Source of the DNA: Berberis thunbergii
Lineage: Eukaryota > Streptophyta > Magnoliopsida > Ranunculales > Berberidaceae
Direction of reading: 5' to 3'
Assembly: GCA_003290165.1 (NCBI GenBank)
Contig: QNQO01000537.1
Coordinates: 372,001 to 436,000 of the forward strand
Length of the DNA stretch: 64,000 bases
The translations under genes were made by a program, and so were the position numbers. This document shows positions 1-9,431 of the stretch, piece after piece (position 1 is the stretch's first letter; each line of letters begins with the position of its first letter). Below the pieces are notes generated by a model, which did not search any database, was not told where the DNA came from, and worked only from the letters and a program-made list of their open reading frames with translations.

Positions 1-199
1 TTAGGCTATTCTCACCTCTACTTCCTCTGAAGTCACCGTCTGTGATTTATTTATTGCATTTTTCTTTGATTTCTTCGTTATTGCTCCGAATTCTACAAAA
101 ACACAAAATTTTAATAATTAATTTAAAATAAAATAAAACAAGAATTAACAAAAATATAATAAGAGGTAAAAAATGTTATAATTATGTGATTATTAGTCA
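1..199 (-). mobile_element. End of an Athila-like LTR, cut by the window edge
   Basis: This stretch matches the right-hand end of the LTR at 33080-34504 almost base for base, up to a CA at 198-199 that would be the TG start of the LTR on the minus strand. The remainder lies left of the window. It shows that an Athila-like element, or at least its LTR, preceded block X before units A and B separated. The exact border is uncertain by a few bases, because unit C has GTCATACGG at the corresponding place and could share GTCA by descent or by chance. Confidence 0.55.
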
Positions 200-432
200 T
201 ATGGTCACTCTAAAATTCTAAACCAATAGTAAAAATGTATTTTTGTCCCTTGTGTTGATACCCTTAAAAAATGTTTCTTTAATTTTACAAGCATTATGGT
301 TAGATACTTCTTACTTTGACAATTCTTATAAGCAAACAAAAAGTCCTAAATCAACAGTAAAAATTGCACTTCCCATTCCTTATTAAGCCACTGCCCTCAA
401 AAAACATGTTTCTTTAATTTTACATGCATCAT
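200..432. other. Start of block X, no gene seen
   Basis: AT-rich sequence shared with 34505-34738, and in part with 56227-56310 of unit C. It contains degenerate copies of a short motif (TTTCTTTAATTTTACA, then TTAGATA and GACAATTCTTATAAG) that reappears around 2765-3060, so it is probably an old, eroded tandem repeat. No reading frame or RNA gene is supported. Confidence 0.5.
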
Positions 433-949
433 CAGGGACAGATCTAAGGGGGTCAAGTGGGGGCAAACTTTTGTTTTTGTTTTTTTTGTTTGTTTTGTTT
501 TATTTTTTTCGATTTGCCCATCTTGCGACGCCGACGGCGCCATTTTTCCCCACCCTTCCTCTCTCCTTTTGTTTTTAGTGATGCCGACGACCCCACCTCG
601 TCATGACCATTTCTTATTTTCTGCCCCTTTAACTGTTTACTGCGATACCGACAACCAACGACCCTCCTCCCTTCGTCTCCTTCCCTCTTCGATTAATTTA
701 TTTCTCTTTCTCACCAATTTAATTTTTGCCTCTTAACTTTATACACCAATTTGATTTTTCTTCAATATATTTATCTTTTATGCTCCTATAAAGTAGTTTG
801 TTGGATTCATTTTTCTCCTCCATAGATTAGACAGAGTTTTGTTTAGAAATTTGTGTTTTGTATATATTTATGTATTGTTCAAATTTTAACAAAATTATGT
901 TAATATAATTTTTTTAAAAATAAACCTCCAGTGGGGAGGGGAAACTATG

Positions 950-2640
950 GGATGTCAGACCTTTATTACTTATCAAAAAATTGATTTACAACCAAAACAG
1001 GGGTACATTACGACTTTACCCGTATAAAAACCGAGCAAAAAATGACAATAAACCTTGGCCAAAGCTAAATTATCGCTACCCCAACCACAAGCTGGTTGAT
1101 AAGATATGAAGACTAAAAGCCCACTCACAATCACTTAAAACAAACGAAAAGACAAGCATTTTAGCATAAAGAAACATAAAAAAATGCGCCAAACACCACT
1201 CTCATTTCCTGCAACCAGACTCGCATACCATAGAGTGGCTCTGCAAGCGTGCCTAGCATCAGTTACAGTGCCGAGCTCTGCCAAGTGAGAGTGCCAAGAC
1301 CACTGTAGCACATCTCCCACACCAGGCTAAATCTGTTGCGCAGACAGCGTCCCCATTGACATTGCCGCACCATATAGCATCAAAAGCCGCACCACCAGGC
1401 CTCAGCAACGCCCGAGCAGTCAGCTCTTGGTCATTGATCCAGCCGTCCAAATCGCAAATTGCAACACTTCCACACATATCCAAACTGCAGAATCTGTCCA
1501 AGAGTCACTTCCACACCTAGCCAAAACCGCAGATTGCAAGAGCTTGCAATTTGCAAATTCAAACGCGACATAAATTACCAAAACAGCAGCAGCGAAACAC
1601 TCTGTCCAGTGAGACAGAGTACTCTGTCCAGCAAGCAGAGCACTCTGTCCAGAATGCTTATCTTGCCATCGCCATAACCTGCAAGCAAAACCACAAAACA
1701 AATGATACCTCACAAAATCCAGCACTTCACGCCAGCCCCAAGCATGCAGACCACTGCAACGCAACATCTCAGCATGCCACGCAACCGCGCCCAGCAGCCT
1801 CCATCGCGCCTCAGCCTTACCAACAGTCCAGACCGCAAACCAGTCCGCAGCAGTCAGTCCACAACAATCAATCCAGTCCAGAACCTCTCCGTACTCTGAA
1901 AAACAGGGAGTACTCTATTTTACAACAGAGTCCCCTGCCAGTGCTCGGTTCCAAGACCTAACAATGCCCATTCTCGCTATGTCTACCCTTCCCCGTGACG
2001 TATGTATGCCGTATGCCATCGGTCAAGCACTGATAATCCTGCCACTCTCTTAGGAAGATCATTCGCAGTGAAAGAAACAGTCTTATGATCTCGTTGTGCT
2101 CTATCTGCTAAAGCATCCGCCACCGCGTTGGCTTCTCTATAAATGTGGGAACAATCTAAAGTCATTTGTGCCGCCAAAAATTGGATTTCTTTTAAAATAT
2201 TCTCCAAATCCCATGGTATCTTGAAATTGCCCTTAAACCATCCACAAACAATTGCCGAATCCGTCTGAACAATCACTTGTTTAAAATCCAAAGAGACAAA
2301 GGCGGAGTCCTTCAACTAGAGCCAGAATTTCTGCTTTATTAGTTGAGCCTGCACCAAAAATTATTTGCTTTTCCACAACACAAACACCCCGAGAGTCTCT
2401 AATGATCACACCTCCCGCATCTATGTTCTTACGGGAGGACCCATCCACATTGAGAGCGACAAAATCTGGCGGAGGGGGATGCCAGAAAACAAATCTACTT
2501 AGCTTTCTCAAAACTGGAATTTCTTGTATACCCAAAGCGCATAATGGATCCTTTTGCTAGCTGACTTGCTTAGGCGTTATAAAATTGTTTGCTAAGTGTA
2601 GATTACGTTGAATATTCAAAATCACAAAAGCAGGATTAGG
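950..2640 (-). mobile_element. 5'-truncated LINE, 3' end only
   Basis: The upstream part (1983-2535) encodes an RNase H-like domain of the type at the C-terminus of plant LINE ORF2. The rest, down to about 950, is untranslated 3' sequence without a convincing reading frame. A 21 bp unit around 1600-1650 (CTCTGTCCAG with variants) is present once more here than in the otherwise near-identical copy at 35250-36940. Borders are approximate. Confidence 0.5.
1983..2535 (-). pseudogene. LINE ORF2 C-terminal RNase H-like domain, frameshifted
   Basis: Two overlapping minus-strand frames (2535 to 2281, then 2315 to 1983) together give a plant LINE RNase H domain (RVT_3 type). The first contains LNVDGSSRKN followed by GGVIIRDSRG and NKAEILALVEGLR. 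The second contains VQTDSAIVCGWF and ends with the conserved REANAVADALADRA. The switch of frame near 2300 means an indel has broken it. In the intact family this domain would degrade the RNA strand during target-primed reverse transcription. There is no upstream reverse transcriptase, so this is a dead 3' fragment. Copy B at 36280-36923 has the same break. Confidence 0.75.
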
Positions 2641-2794
2641 GGCAGCATTTTCATATACACATTTGCATTTTCATATAATGTAATTAACTATTATATTATC
2701 ATTAATTAACTATGATTCATTACTCCGTCCCCTTTCAACAAAAATTCTGACTCCGTCAGTCTACATCATGCTTAGATATTCCTTACCTTGACAA

Positions 2795-3010
2795 TTCTTA
2801 TAAGTAAACCAAAATGTCCTAAACAAACAGGAAAATGTACTAAACAAACAGTAAAATGTACTATTACCCCTTAAAAATCTAAGTACCAAACGTCCTAAAC
2901 AAACAGTAAAATGTACTAAACAAACAGTGAAATGTACTATTGCCCCTTAAAAATCTAAGTACCAAATGTCCTAAACAAACAGTAAAATGTACTATTACCC
3001 CTTAAAAAAA
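2795..3010. repeat. Short tandem repeat array in block X
   Basis: About two and a half copies of a roughly 77 bp unit, each containing AAACAAACAGTAAAATGTAC (sometimes doubled), then ATTACCCCTTAAAAATCTAAGTACCAAA. The same array is at about 37095-37310 with small differences. It has no coding potential. Confidence 0.75.
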
Positions 3011-3546
3011 CACTGTTTCTTTAGTTTTACATGCACCATGGTTAGATATTCCTCACCCTCTATCCAAATTTCAAACTTAGCAATTGGACAGTTAACAAAA
3101 GAGGAAAAAAAAAGAATCTTGTAATGAGAACTCATAACAATGTGTCCACCAAATGAGTATCAGGATTGTTAGCTACAAATGTGTAAGATTTGGTAAAAGT
3201 AAGACCTGAAGGGTTAGACTGGTATTGAAGAAGGGTGGTTGGTGGACATAACTTTCATGCATTCAACACGTTTTTGGTACAATATCTATTCAAAAAGTCA
3301 TGGCTAAGAAAATTCAACCTAGCTGCATTACTTCAGGCTAAATACATGTATACCAATCTGTATCATTTTCTTCGTTAGCATATGCTGAGTGCTTCCTAGA
3401 ATATACTCCAAGTTCATGGCTTATTTTCTGTATCCCACTGTATTGCACAAGGGTTATTTTCTGCATGCATCCAGAAAGAATTAATGAACAATATCTTTTT
3501 TTAAAAGGTAGACATGGTTTTGATTGGATATCAAAACTATTAAACT

Positions 3547-3615
3547 CCTCTGGCAAGATTCGAACATTGGACTTGTGATAACATTCGTCACAAGTCTATC
3601 AGCTGAGCTATTACC
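3547..3615 (-). other. tRNA-like RNA polymerase III promoter, possible SINE head
   Basis: On the minus strand the sequence contains TAGCTCAGCTGATAGA, which fits the tRNA A box, and about 45 bases later GTTCGAATC, which fits the B box. The ends do not pair as an acceptor stem (GGTAATA against CTTGCCA), so it is not a functional tRNA. It is either a tRNA pseudogene or the head of a SINE; an A-rich stretch with ATTGTTC follows on that strand. The same sequence is at 37845-37913. Confidence 0.45.
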
Positions 3616-3930
3616 TTGTTTGCATTCGAACAATGTCATATTGATTTCAATTTTGGTAGTAAACCCCAAAAGATAGTATGGAGCAAAATAAAAGGTAGAA
3701 TGAAACAAACTGAGAAAAATTTGAAATCGACAAAAGAAACTTTTAAGCTCAATCCATTGCTAGTGCTTTTGCATTATTGCACCCGAAAGAGACGCGCTAC
3801 ACCAAAATTTGTACTGTACAACCTAGAAATATTTCGAGAACGTGACTATAACGTGTAAATGTATTGCCAAAACCAAAACCAAAACCAAAACCATGAAAAT
3901 GTGCTGCAAAAAACAACACATATCGTGTAT
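3616..3930. other. Block X spacer with (ACCAAA) microsatellite
   Basis: No gene is supported. A short run of the hexamer AACCAA occurs at about 3869-3893. The sequence is shared with 37914-38228. Confidence 0.6.
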
Positions 3931-4127
3931 GGCCATGCAGAAATTCTAAATGGCCTGGGAAATTCAGCCTGGGTTGACTGCCTGGGGGGCGAATTTACAC
4001 TATTGCCCCCCCTCTTTAACAACTTTTGAAAAAGGTGTTTAAAAAGGAGGGGGCAAAAGTGTAAATTCACCCCCTCCCAGGCAGCAGCCTCGCTGATTTC
4101 CCAGGCCAGCTAGAATTACTCATGGCC
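3931..4127. mobile_element. Palindromic MITE, about 197 bp
   Basis: The two arms are near-perfect inverted copies: GGCCATGCAGAAATTCTA and TGGCCTGGGAAAT on the left, and their complements near 4101-4127 on the right. They continue inward through GAATTTACACTATTGCCCCC and its counterpart, so the whole element can fold as one hairpin. It lacks coding sequence. A matching copy lies at 38229-38427, so it predates the A/B duplication. I could not define the target duplication. Confidence 0.7.
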
Positions 4128-4347
4128 ATGATACGCCCAACATAGAGGAAAACCATTTTGTTCCAAGAGATTTTTACTTATTCACACATAACTTTGAATG
4201 CTTACATTGTAGTGTTAATCGTAAACAAATAAAAATTCAAGTCAAAAGATACAATAATCACCTAGTAGTTATCCCACATGTCATGTCTAATCATACTGAA
4301 AAGCGTCGCAAGGAAAAAAAAAATTCTCTAATCACATGCTCCAATTC

Positions 4348-4497
4348 TAGGCAGCATGCTTTATAGTCACTTTTGGGTTTTTTACACTTCTACCCTTTCT
4401 ATAGATAATATTTGTGATTGTGTTTTAAAGAGAATGGGTAAAAGTGTAAAAACACCCAAGTCCGGTTAAAAAATGGCTTTAAAGTCTGGTGGCCTAT
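4348..4497. mobile_element. MITE of a recurring 150 bp foldback family
   Basis: Imperfect inverted ends: GCAGCATGCTTTATAGTCA at left, and TGGCTTTAAAGTCTGGTGG at right as the approximate complement. The centre is TACCCTTTCTATAGATAATA and AAAGAGAATGGGTAAAAGTG. Other family members are at 38648-38797 (duplicate of this one), 25391-25545 (inside the hAT-like H2B element) and about 58460-58615 in reverse orientation (inside the hAT element in the PPO intron of unit C). Confidence 0.65.
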
Positions 4498-5993
4498 ACA
4501 AACTCAATCACATGATAGTTAATCCACATGTCATGATCTTATTGGACAATGCGACAAGGCACAAAAAATTCAATGAAATAAAAAATTGTCCACGCATCAA
4601 GTAAAAAAAGATAATATCGAATTCAAATTAATTGCTTAAAACATGTAATGTAAAACCTCACATTGAAGTTGATACGATTGTTCTAACACTGTTATGTGCT
4701 TTTGATTCCAATTTTGCTAGCAAACCCCTTAAAGACAGCGTTGAGCATAAAGCTCAAGCCATTACAAGTGCTTTTAGTATTATTAGTGGATCGAAGAGAG
4801 ACACTACACTTATGCAGTGTTAGAGCCTAGAAATGTAATGACGTCTTTGTTGGAGGAACAATGTTTTGGTCTGCGTCCATTCATCACAGACAAAAACACC
4901 TCCGGCTGAAAATAGTATGGTCATTCTCTTTCAAATAAATGTGGGGCAAGAACAACCTCCTTTTCGCGTTGTTTCCAATATTGAACTAACAGTATGGTAC
5001 ATTGATTTATGAGTTTTTAAGTTTTCGAAAAGTAAGTCTCCACCACGACGATAGATCACCATCTTCTAAAATATGGCAATTAGCTAGAATTTCGGATTAA
5101 TATTAATGCCCTTATTATATGTTACTTGTTAGTTTATATTTGCCTTTTTTCAAGGACTTTAATGTGTGTACCCAACACTCACGGGTGATGTGTGATAGAT
5201 ACAATGTCAGATCTGTGTGTTACAAATCACGTGTATTGATTTTGCTTTAATATTTTAATTTCTTGAATATAAAGCGAACAAATATCACGAGGTAATGTTT
5301 TGTAATTAATTACTAGATCAATTTACAACGAATTTATACCTGTGCAATCCGAGCTAATGCGTCTTGCTGGTTTGAGTTTAGGAGAAGGCTAGATTTGGGC
5401 ATGGGTTGGGTATGCTATAGCGGCAGGTATAGGGATTGCAATGCGTCGGGTTTGGGTTTGGGTTTGGGTTGGCACAATGCAATTTGCCAATCTGATTGAG
5501 ATTTGCTCTTTGCTTTTCATGGGAACCATGAACTTTCTATATCTTTCTTAAATAGTTCAACACTATTTATGAAATGAAAATGAAAAAGTACAAGGGTGTT
5601 TTTGCATACAAATAAAACAAGTAACTTAGCTTACTTATTTAGGCACTTCACAGTGTTGATAAGATGTAAACATTGATATTCTAGCAGGGAATCCATAATC
5701 TTCAGGACTAATATTAATTAAGCTTTTGAAGTAAGCAAGTATGGTTGACACTATTAAGATGATATTAATTCCTTTCATCTTTTCAATCCCCCCAAGATTG
5801 AGATGGGAGGATGCGTGTCGAATATCTAGCCTCTAGCGATTTTGGTGTCGATGGCACCCTCTAAAGCTCTTTCCATGGGGTGTCACTGATACTGATAGAA
5901 TGTGTCCATGCTTGTAAAATGTGCCTAACCTTCAAAATGAAAATCTCAAGGACATTTCCACACACTTCATTTACACAAACTAGACATAGAGAA
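4498..5993. other. PPO upstream region, no gene seen
   Basis: AT-rich spacer. Up to about 5284 it is shared with unit B (to 39584), where a deletion then removes everything to inside PPO exon 2. From 5862 it is shared with unit C (from 56566) and forms the proximal promoter. A short GGGTTT run at about 5447-5472 is not the plant telomere repeat. A 63-codon frame at 4632-4823 is conserved in copy B but has no recognisable features; I do not call it a gene. Confidence 0.5.
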
Positions 5994-6005
5994 CTCTATA
6001 AGAAG
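5994..6005 (+). promoter_or_regulatory. Candidate TATA box of PPO-A
   Basis: CTCTATAAGAAG lies about 60 bases before the PPO start codon and is identical upstream of the unit C gene (56698-56709), within the roughly 200 bp shared by both promoters. The position fits a plant TATA box with a short 5' leader. Confidence 0.5.
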
Positions 6006-6061
6006 GGTAGGTCTCAGCTTTCTTCTAACAACTTACCTCAAAACCCTTGTCTATTAGCGTC

Positions 6062-8658
6062 ATGACTCTCTTCCTCACTACAACCTTCACCACTCCAATC
6101 ACCCAACAAAAGTTAAGACTGCCTCATCCAAAGCCTGCTAGATCCATCAGCAGGAGATCTACAAACATTTTGTGCAACCAAAACCAAGTTCCCAACCCAG
6201 AGAACGTCAGTGTAGATAGGCGAAATGTCTTAATAGGGTTAGGCGCCTTATATGGCGCTTCAACACCTATGCTTGGTGACAAAGCTCTTTCTACTCCAAT
6301 ATCTCCACCAAACTTAGCCAAATGTCATGATGCATATGACACTGCCCTCAAACAGAACGTTAAGTGCTGCAAACCAGTTTCAGTCAATCCCGTACCTTTC
6401 AAGCTCCCTGACCCCTCTGAACCCATGCGTGTTCGTCAACCAGCTCACAAAGTAGATAAGGAGTACTTGGCCAAATTTGAAGAAGCCATAACCAAAATGA
6501 GAGCACTCCCAGATAATGACCCTAGGAACTACTTCCAACAAGCCCAAATTCATTGTTCGTTCTGTAACGACGCTTATGATGAGGTGGACTACCCGAATCT
6601 CCCAATCCAGATCCATGGAAGTTGGCTCTTCCCTACATGGCATAGATACTATGTTTACTTCTGGGAGAGAATTCTCGGAAAGCTAATCAATGATCCGACA
6701 TTTGCTATTCCATACTGGAACTGGGATGCACCGGATGGAATGACAATGCCCCCAATTTACACAAATAAAAAGTCTGTGCTTTATGATCAGTATCGAAACC
6801 TAGACCACTTGACTGCCTTACTTGACTACAATTATGCTTTTGGTGATCCAAACCCCACTGATAGTCAGAAACCAACTGTGATACTGAACAACTTAAAGTA
6901 CCTAAGTAACGATTTTCTTGAGAGTAAGAACATACCAAAGCTCTTCATGGGGCGTGTTCTAACCGCAGGAGAACCTGTGGTTGAAGATGCCGGTTATTTG
7001 GAGACACTTCACAATACAATACATCAATGGTGTGGCCCTACTACGAGTCCTAACTGGGACATGGGTAACTTGCACACTGCTGCACGAGATACTATCTTCT
7101 TCGGTCACCATGGGAACGTTGACAGGATGTGGTATACTTACCAGAAGGAGAGAAATTTCAAGGTGGAGTTCGACACCCCTGATTGGCTTAATGCCTCATT
7201 TATCTTCCCTGATGAGAACGGCCAGGTCGTCATATGCAAGGTGAATAAAATTCACTGTTTTATCTAACATTCAGTCTTCTATAGAAAATTATAGCCTATG
7301 GTTAAGAGCTAGCAAACCATTGGCCTTCATTTGCTCGTGAGATCTCTATCTAACTCTACTTAAATGGTTGAAATTTAATTAAACAAGTTTCTGTACGTTT
7401 TCCTTAAAACCATCAATATGGCACAATTAAACATTTTACATAATTTTGGGGTGCTTTTGCTTGTATCAAAAATGGTGAAACAAGATCTGGGCAGCCATTA
7501 CAAGGATCCGGGGGGCTCCTGCGCACAAAGCACAAGAGGAGCTCCTGCACACATCTCTCAGCCGTCGGATCTGATCCGATAGCTCAGATCGATGGATTTC
7601 AAAAATTGTTTGTTTGGCAGGGATTGAATCTCCTTTGAAATCCATCGATCTGAGCCTCCTGAGAAATGTGCGCAGGAGCCCCCCCCCCCCCCCAAGTTCC
7701 CCATTACAATGACATGCCATGAATTGTTATCTTTTATTCTTGTTTTTTGGCCTTGCATTCGACTTGCTTGAAAGATACCATATTAAAGCAAAATTCTACT
7801 CCACAACTTGCACGTCTAGTGGCTGTCAACCTCAATTGGATGGTTATGTGGTACCATATTTTGTAATATACATGTCAAAAGTGGAAGATAATCAATAAAT
7901 CTTAAAGCATCTACGTTAAAATGTTGATATGAAACAATTGTTACGTATTGAAGTAAAGTTCACTCCCGTTGTCCATAGTTTTGACTGGTTGATAGATGAT
8001 AGATCTGTCTTGTCTTCTCTAATAGCTTACGCTTACGCGTAAGCTTTAAGATGTTATTTATTATCTTTACTAAGTTGTTTAACCAATCTTATGTTTATTT
8101 CAGGTCAGTGACTCTCTTGATATATCGAAGTTCCGGTACACCTACCAACCCGAACCACAACCATATCTGAACTTCAAAGAATATTTGAGCACGACAACAT
8201 CACCAAGCACAACAACAGAGCCAACTACAACACCAACTTTGAGTACAGTTAGTGCCTTTGGAACCAAGCCTCGTGCACTCACAACCACTATACGAGCTTT
8301 AGTGAACAGACCAAAGACATCTCGTACTGCAGACGAGAAACAAGCAGCATCAGAAGTGCTAGTGATCAACAACATTGACTACGATGATCAAGAACATGCA
8401 CGGTTTGATGTGTACATAGCAAAACCTACAAATCGCAACCAAGTGAGCTCTGACTTGGGTGAAAAGGCTGGGAGCTATGTGAAGATTCCAAACTCCCATG
8501 CCAAGAAGAAGGTCACGAATACCAGAAGGCTGGGGATAACCAACTTGTTGACAGACATTGATGCGGATTCATCGGATAACTTTGTGGTTAGCTTGGTTCC
8601 AAGACTTGGTGATGTGACCATTGGTGGGCTTAGTCTTGAACTGGTTCAGTCAAGTTAA
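6062..8658 (+). CDS. PPO: Polyphenol oxidase (PPO-A), two exons
   Basis: Exon 1 is 6062-7240 and exon 2 is 8104-8658, joined over an 863 bp GT-AG intron in phase 0, giving 577 residues. The family oxidises o-diphenols to quinones. Residues 1-75 look like a plastid transit peptide followed by a twin-arginine thylakoid signal (RRNVLIGLGALYG, Arg53-Arg54). Copper site A has His164, His185 and His194, with Cys168 for the thioether bridge. Copper site B has His317, His321 and His349 or His350 (FFGHHGNVDRMW). A DWL domain (DWL at 374-376) spans the exon junction. After a Thr/Ser-rich linker (about 422-442) comes the KFDV-type domain, here RFDVYI at 493-498. I chose the ATG at 6062; the in-frame TTG at 6047 is not a start. 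All ligands are present, so the enzyme is probably functional. It lies in a tandem array with the gene at 56766. Confidence 0.93.
7241..8103 (+). other. PPO-A intron
   Basis: It starts GTGAATAAAATTC and ends TTTATTTCAG. It holds a foldback MITE at 7504-7700. Compared with the unit C intron, it has about 500 bases (roughly 7372-7870) that are absent there, and it lacks the hAT element found there. Confidence 0.85.
7504..7700. mobile_element. Mutator-type MITE in the PPO-A intron
   Basis: A 197 bp element flanked by an exact 9 bp duplication, CCATTACAA (7495-7503 and 7701-7709), the length typical of Mutator-like elements. It is a near-complete hairpin. The outer arms share GGGGGGCTCCTGCGCACA (left, near 7509; complement near 7668-7685). 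The inner arms are CTCAGATCGATGGATTTCAA (from 7583) and its complement (7634-7654). A run of 15 or more C at 7679-7693 marks the right arm. It has no coding capacity, so it would be mobilised in trans. Confidence 0.85.
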
Positions 8659-8661
8659 TTG

Positions 8662-8667
8662 AATAAA
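8662..8667 (+). terminator. PPO-A polyadenylation signal
   Basis: AATAAA four bases after the stop codon, conserved after the B remnant and the C gene (59890-59895). The following 3' untranslated sequence, to about 8745, is also conserved. Confidence 0.55.
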
Positions 8668-8746
8668 GAAATGTCATAGTATCATTGTTGAAGAGTTGAA
8701 ATCCTATCTATGTAATAATCTTTCTACTCATGCCGTAGGTTGTGTA

Positions 8747-8803
8747 ATTGTCAAAGAAAAAATCTAATTTGCGAGGGAAGCAGCGAGGGACCCCACAGGG
8801 GAA
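8747..8803. mobile_element. Left part of a foldback MITE split by CACTA element 1
   Basis: It matches the left arm of the intact MITE at 14653-14848 (GCGAGGGACCCCACAGGGG) and stops exactly where the CACTA-like end CTACTACAAATAT begins. In unit B both halves survive, at about 40129-40185 and 47269-47395. Confidence 0.7.
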
Positions 8804-8892
8804 CTACTACAAATATAGGCTTGCATAGCGCTTAAAAATAGGCTTAGATAGCGCTTTTTAGCGCTATCTACCGCTACGGTAGCTTAGATAGC

Positions 8893-9400
8893 TGTCACGT
8901 GCTGACCTTTTTCCCTTGGCTAACACGCTGCCTACTAGCGTCACACTCCCGTCGGACTAACTAGTCAAGGCACTTCGATGCTTGGCTAATGCTAAGTGTT
9001 GCTACGGAAGCTTAAGTGAGGAAAATGCTAAGGCACAAGTGTCTAGGCTTTTGAAAGAATGCTTTGTATTGCTTGAGAGAGTTGTACAAGTGTTTGATGA
9101 TATGTACAAATGAATGCCAAGGCCTATTTATAGGCCCTTAAAGTCCTAGAGGCTTCTAGCCTAGAACCTTCCACAATCCTCCATCAAAGGAGTATTCTCT
9201 ATGCTTCTAGAAAGTTCCCACCTCCAAAGGAACTAGAAATTACAAGGAGGCTTCTAGAAAATACTACACAAGTTTGTACAAGGGTGTTCTAGATTCATCC
9301 ATGCTAGAACACTCTAGAGAAAGCAAATTTAGAATGTCCAAGAGCACTCTAGAACCTTCCGGAGGCATCTAGAGAAAGCTATGCTAGATGGCTTGTGACA
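8893..9400 (-). repeat. 3' LTR of the chromovirus
   Basis: It starts TGTCAC and ends GTGACA, a 6 bp inverted repeat. It carries the same TATA box (9124-9133) and heat-shock-like motifs (for example 9205-9217) as the 5' LTR. Confidence 0.93.
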
Positions 9401-9413
9401 TTCTCCCCCACCC
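9401..9413 (-). promoter_or_regulatory. Polypurine tract of the chromovirus
   Basis: On the minus strand GGGTGGGGGAGAA directly abuts the TG of the 3' LTR, the usual position for the plus-strand primer. Confidence 0.85.
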
Positions 9414-9431
9414 AAGTCCTTGACGACCCCG

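Larger units (their letters stand above)
433..2761. mobile_element. Probable hAT-like element hosting a LINE fragment
   Basis: The left end begins CAGGGACAGATCTAAG and the right end, read on the other strand, is similar (GACTGACGGAGTC). The flanking octamers TGCATCAT (425-432) and TACATCAT (2762-2769) agree at seven of eight bases, as expected for a hAT target duplication. The left end also resembles the better-preserved hAT element at 58178. Inside is a minus-strand LINE 3' fragment. The same structure recurs at 34739-37059, so the insertion predates the A/B duplication. No transposase is seen, so it would be non-autonomous. Confidence 0.4.

Noticed and set aside
1459..1961. Several plus-strand frames of 60-136 codons
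   Set aside because: They lie in the 3' untranslated part of a LINE fragment, have low-complexity composition and no domain, and are altered by indels in unit B.
3547..3615. Functional tRNA gene
   Set aside because: The ends do not form an acceptor stem, so only pol III-like boxes can be claimed.
4632..4823. Small gene of 63 codons identical in both units
   Set aside because: Identity is explained by the recent segmental duplication; there is no domain, expression signal or conservation in unit C.
5447..5475. Telomere-like repeat
   Set aside because: The unit is GGGTTT, not the plant TTTAGGG, and only about four copies are present.
6047..6061. Longer PPO-A reading frame starting MSISV
   Set aside because: The codon at 6047 is TTG; the first ATG in frame is at 6062. 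The same holds for unit C (TTG at 56751, ATG at 56766).
5880..6065. Upstream frame of 61 codons before PPO-A
   Set aside because: It overlaps the proximal promoter and candidate TATA box. It is partly conserved in unit C only because the promoter is conserved.
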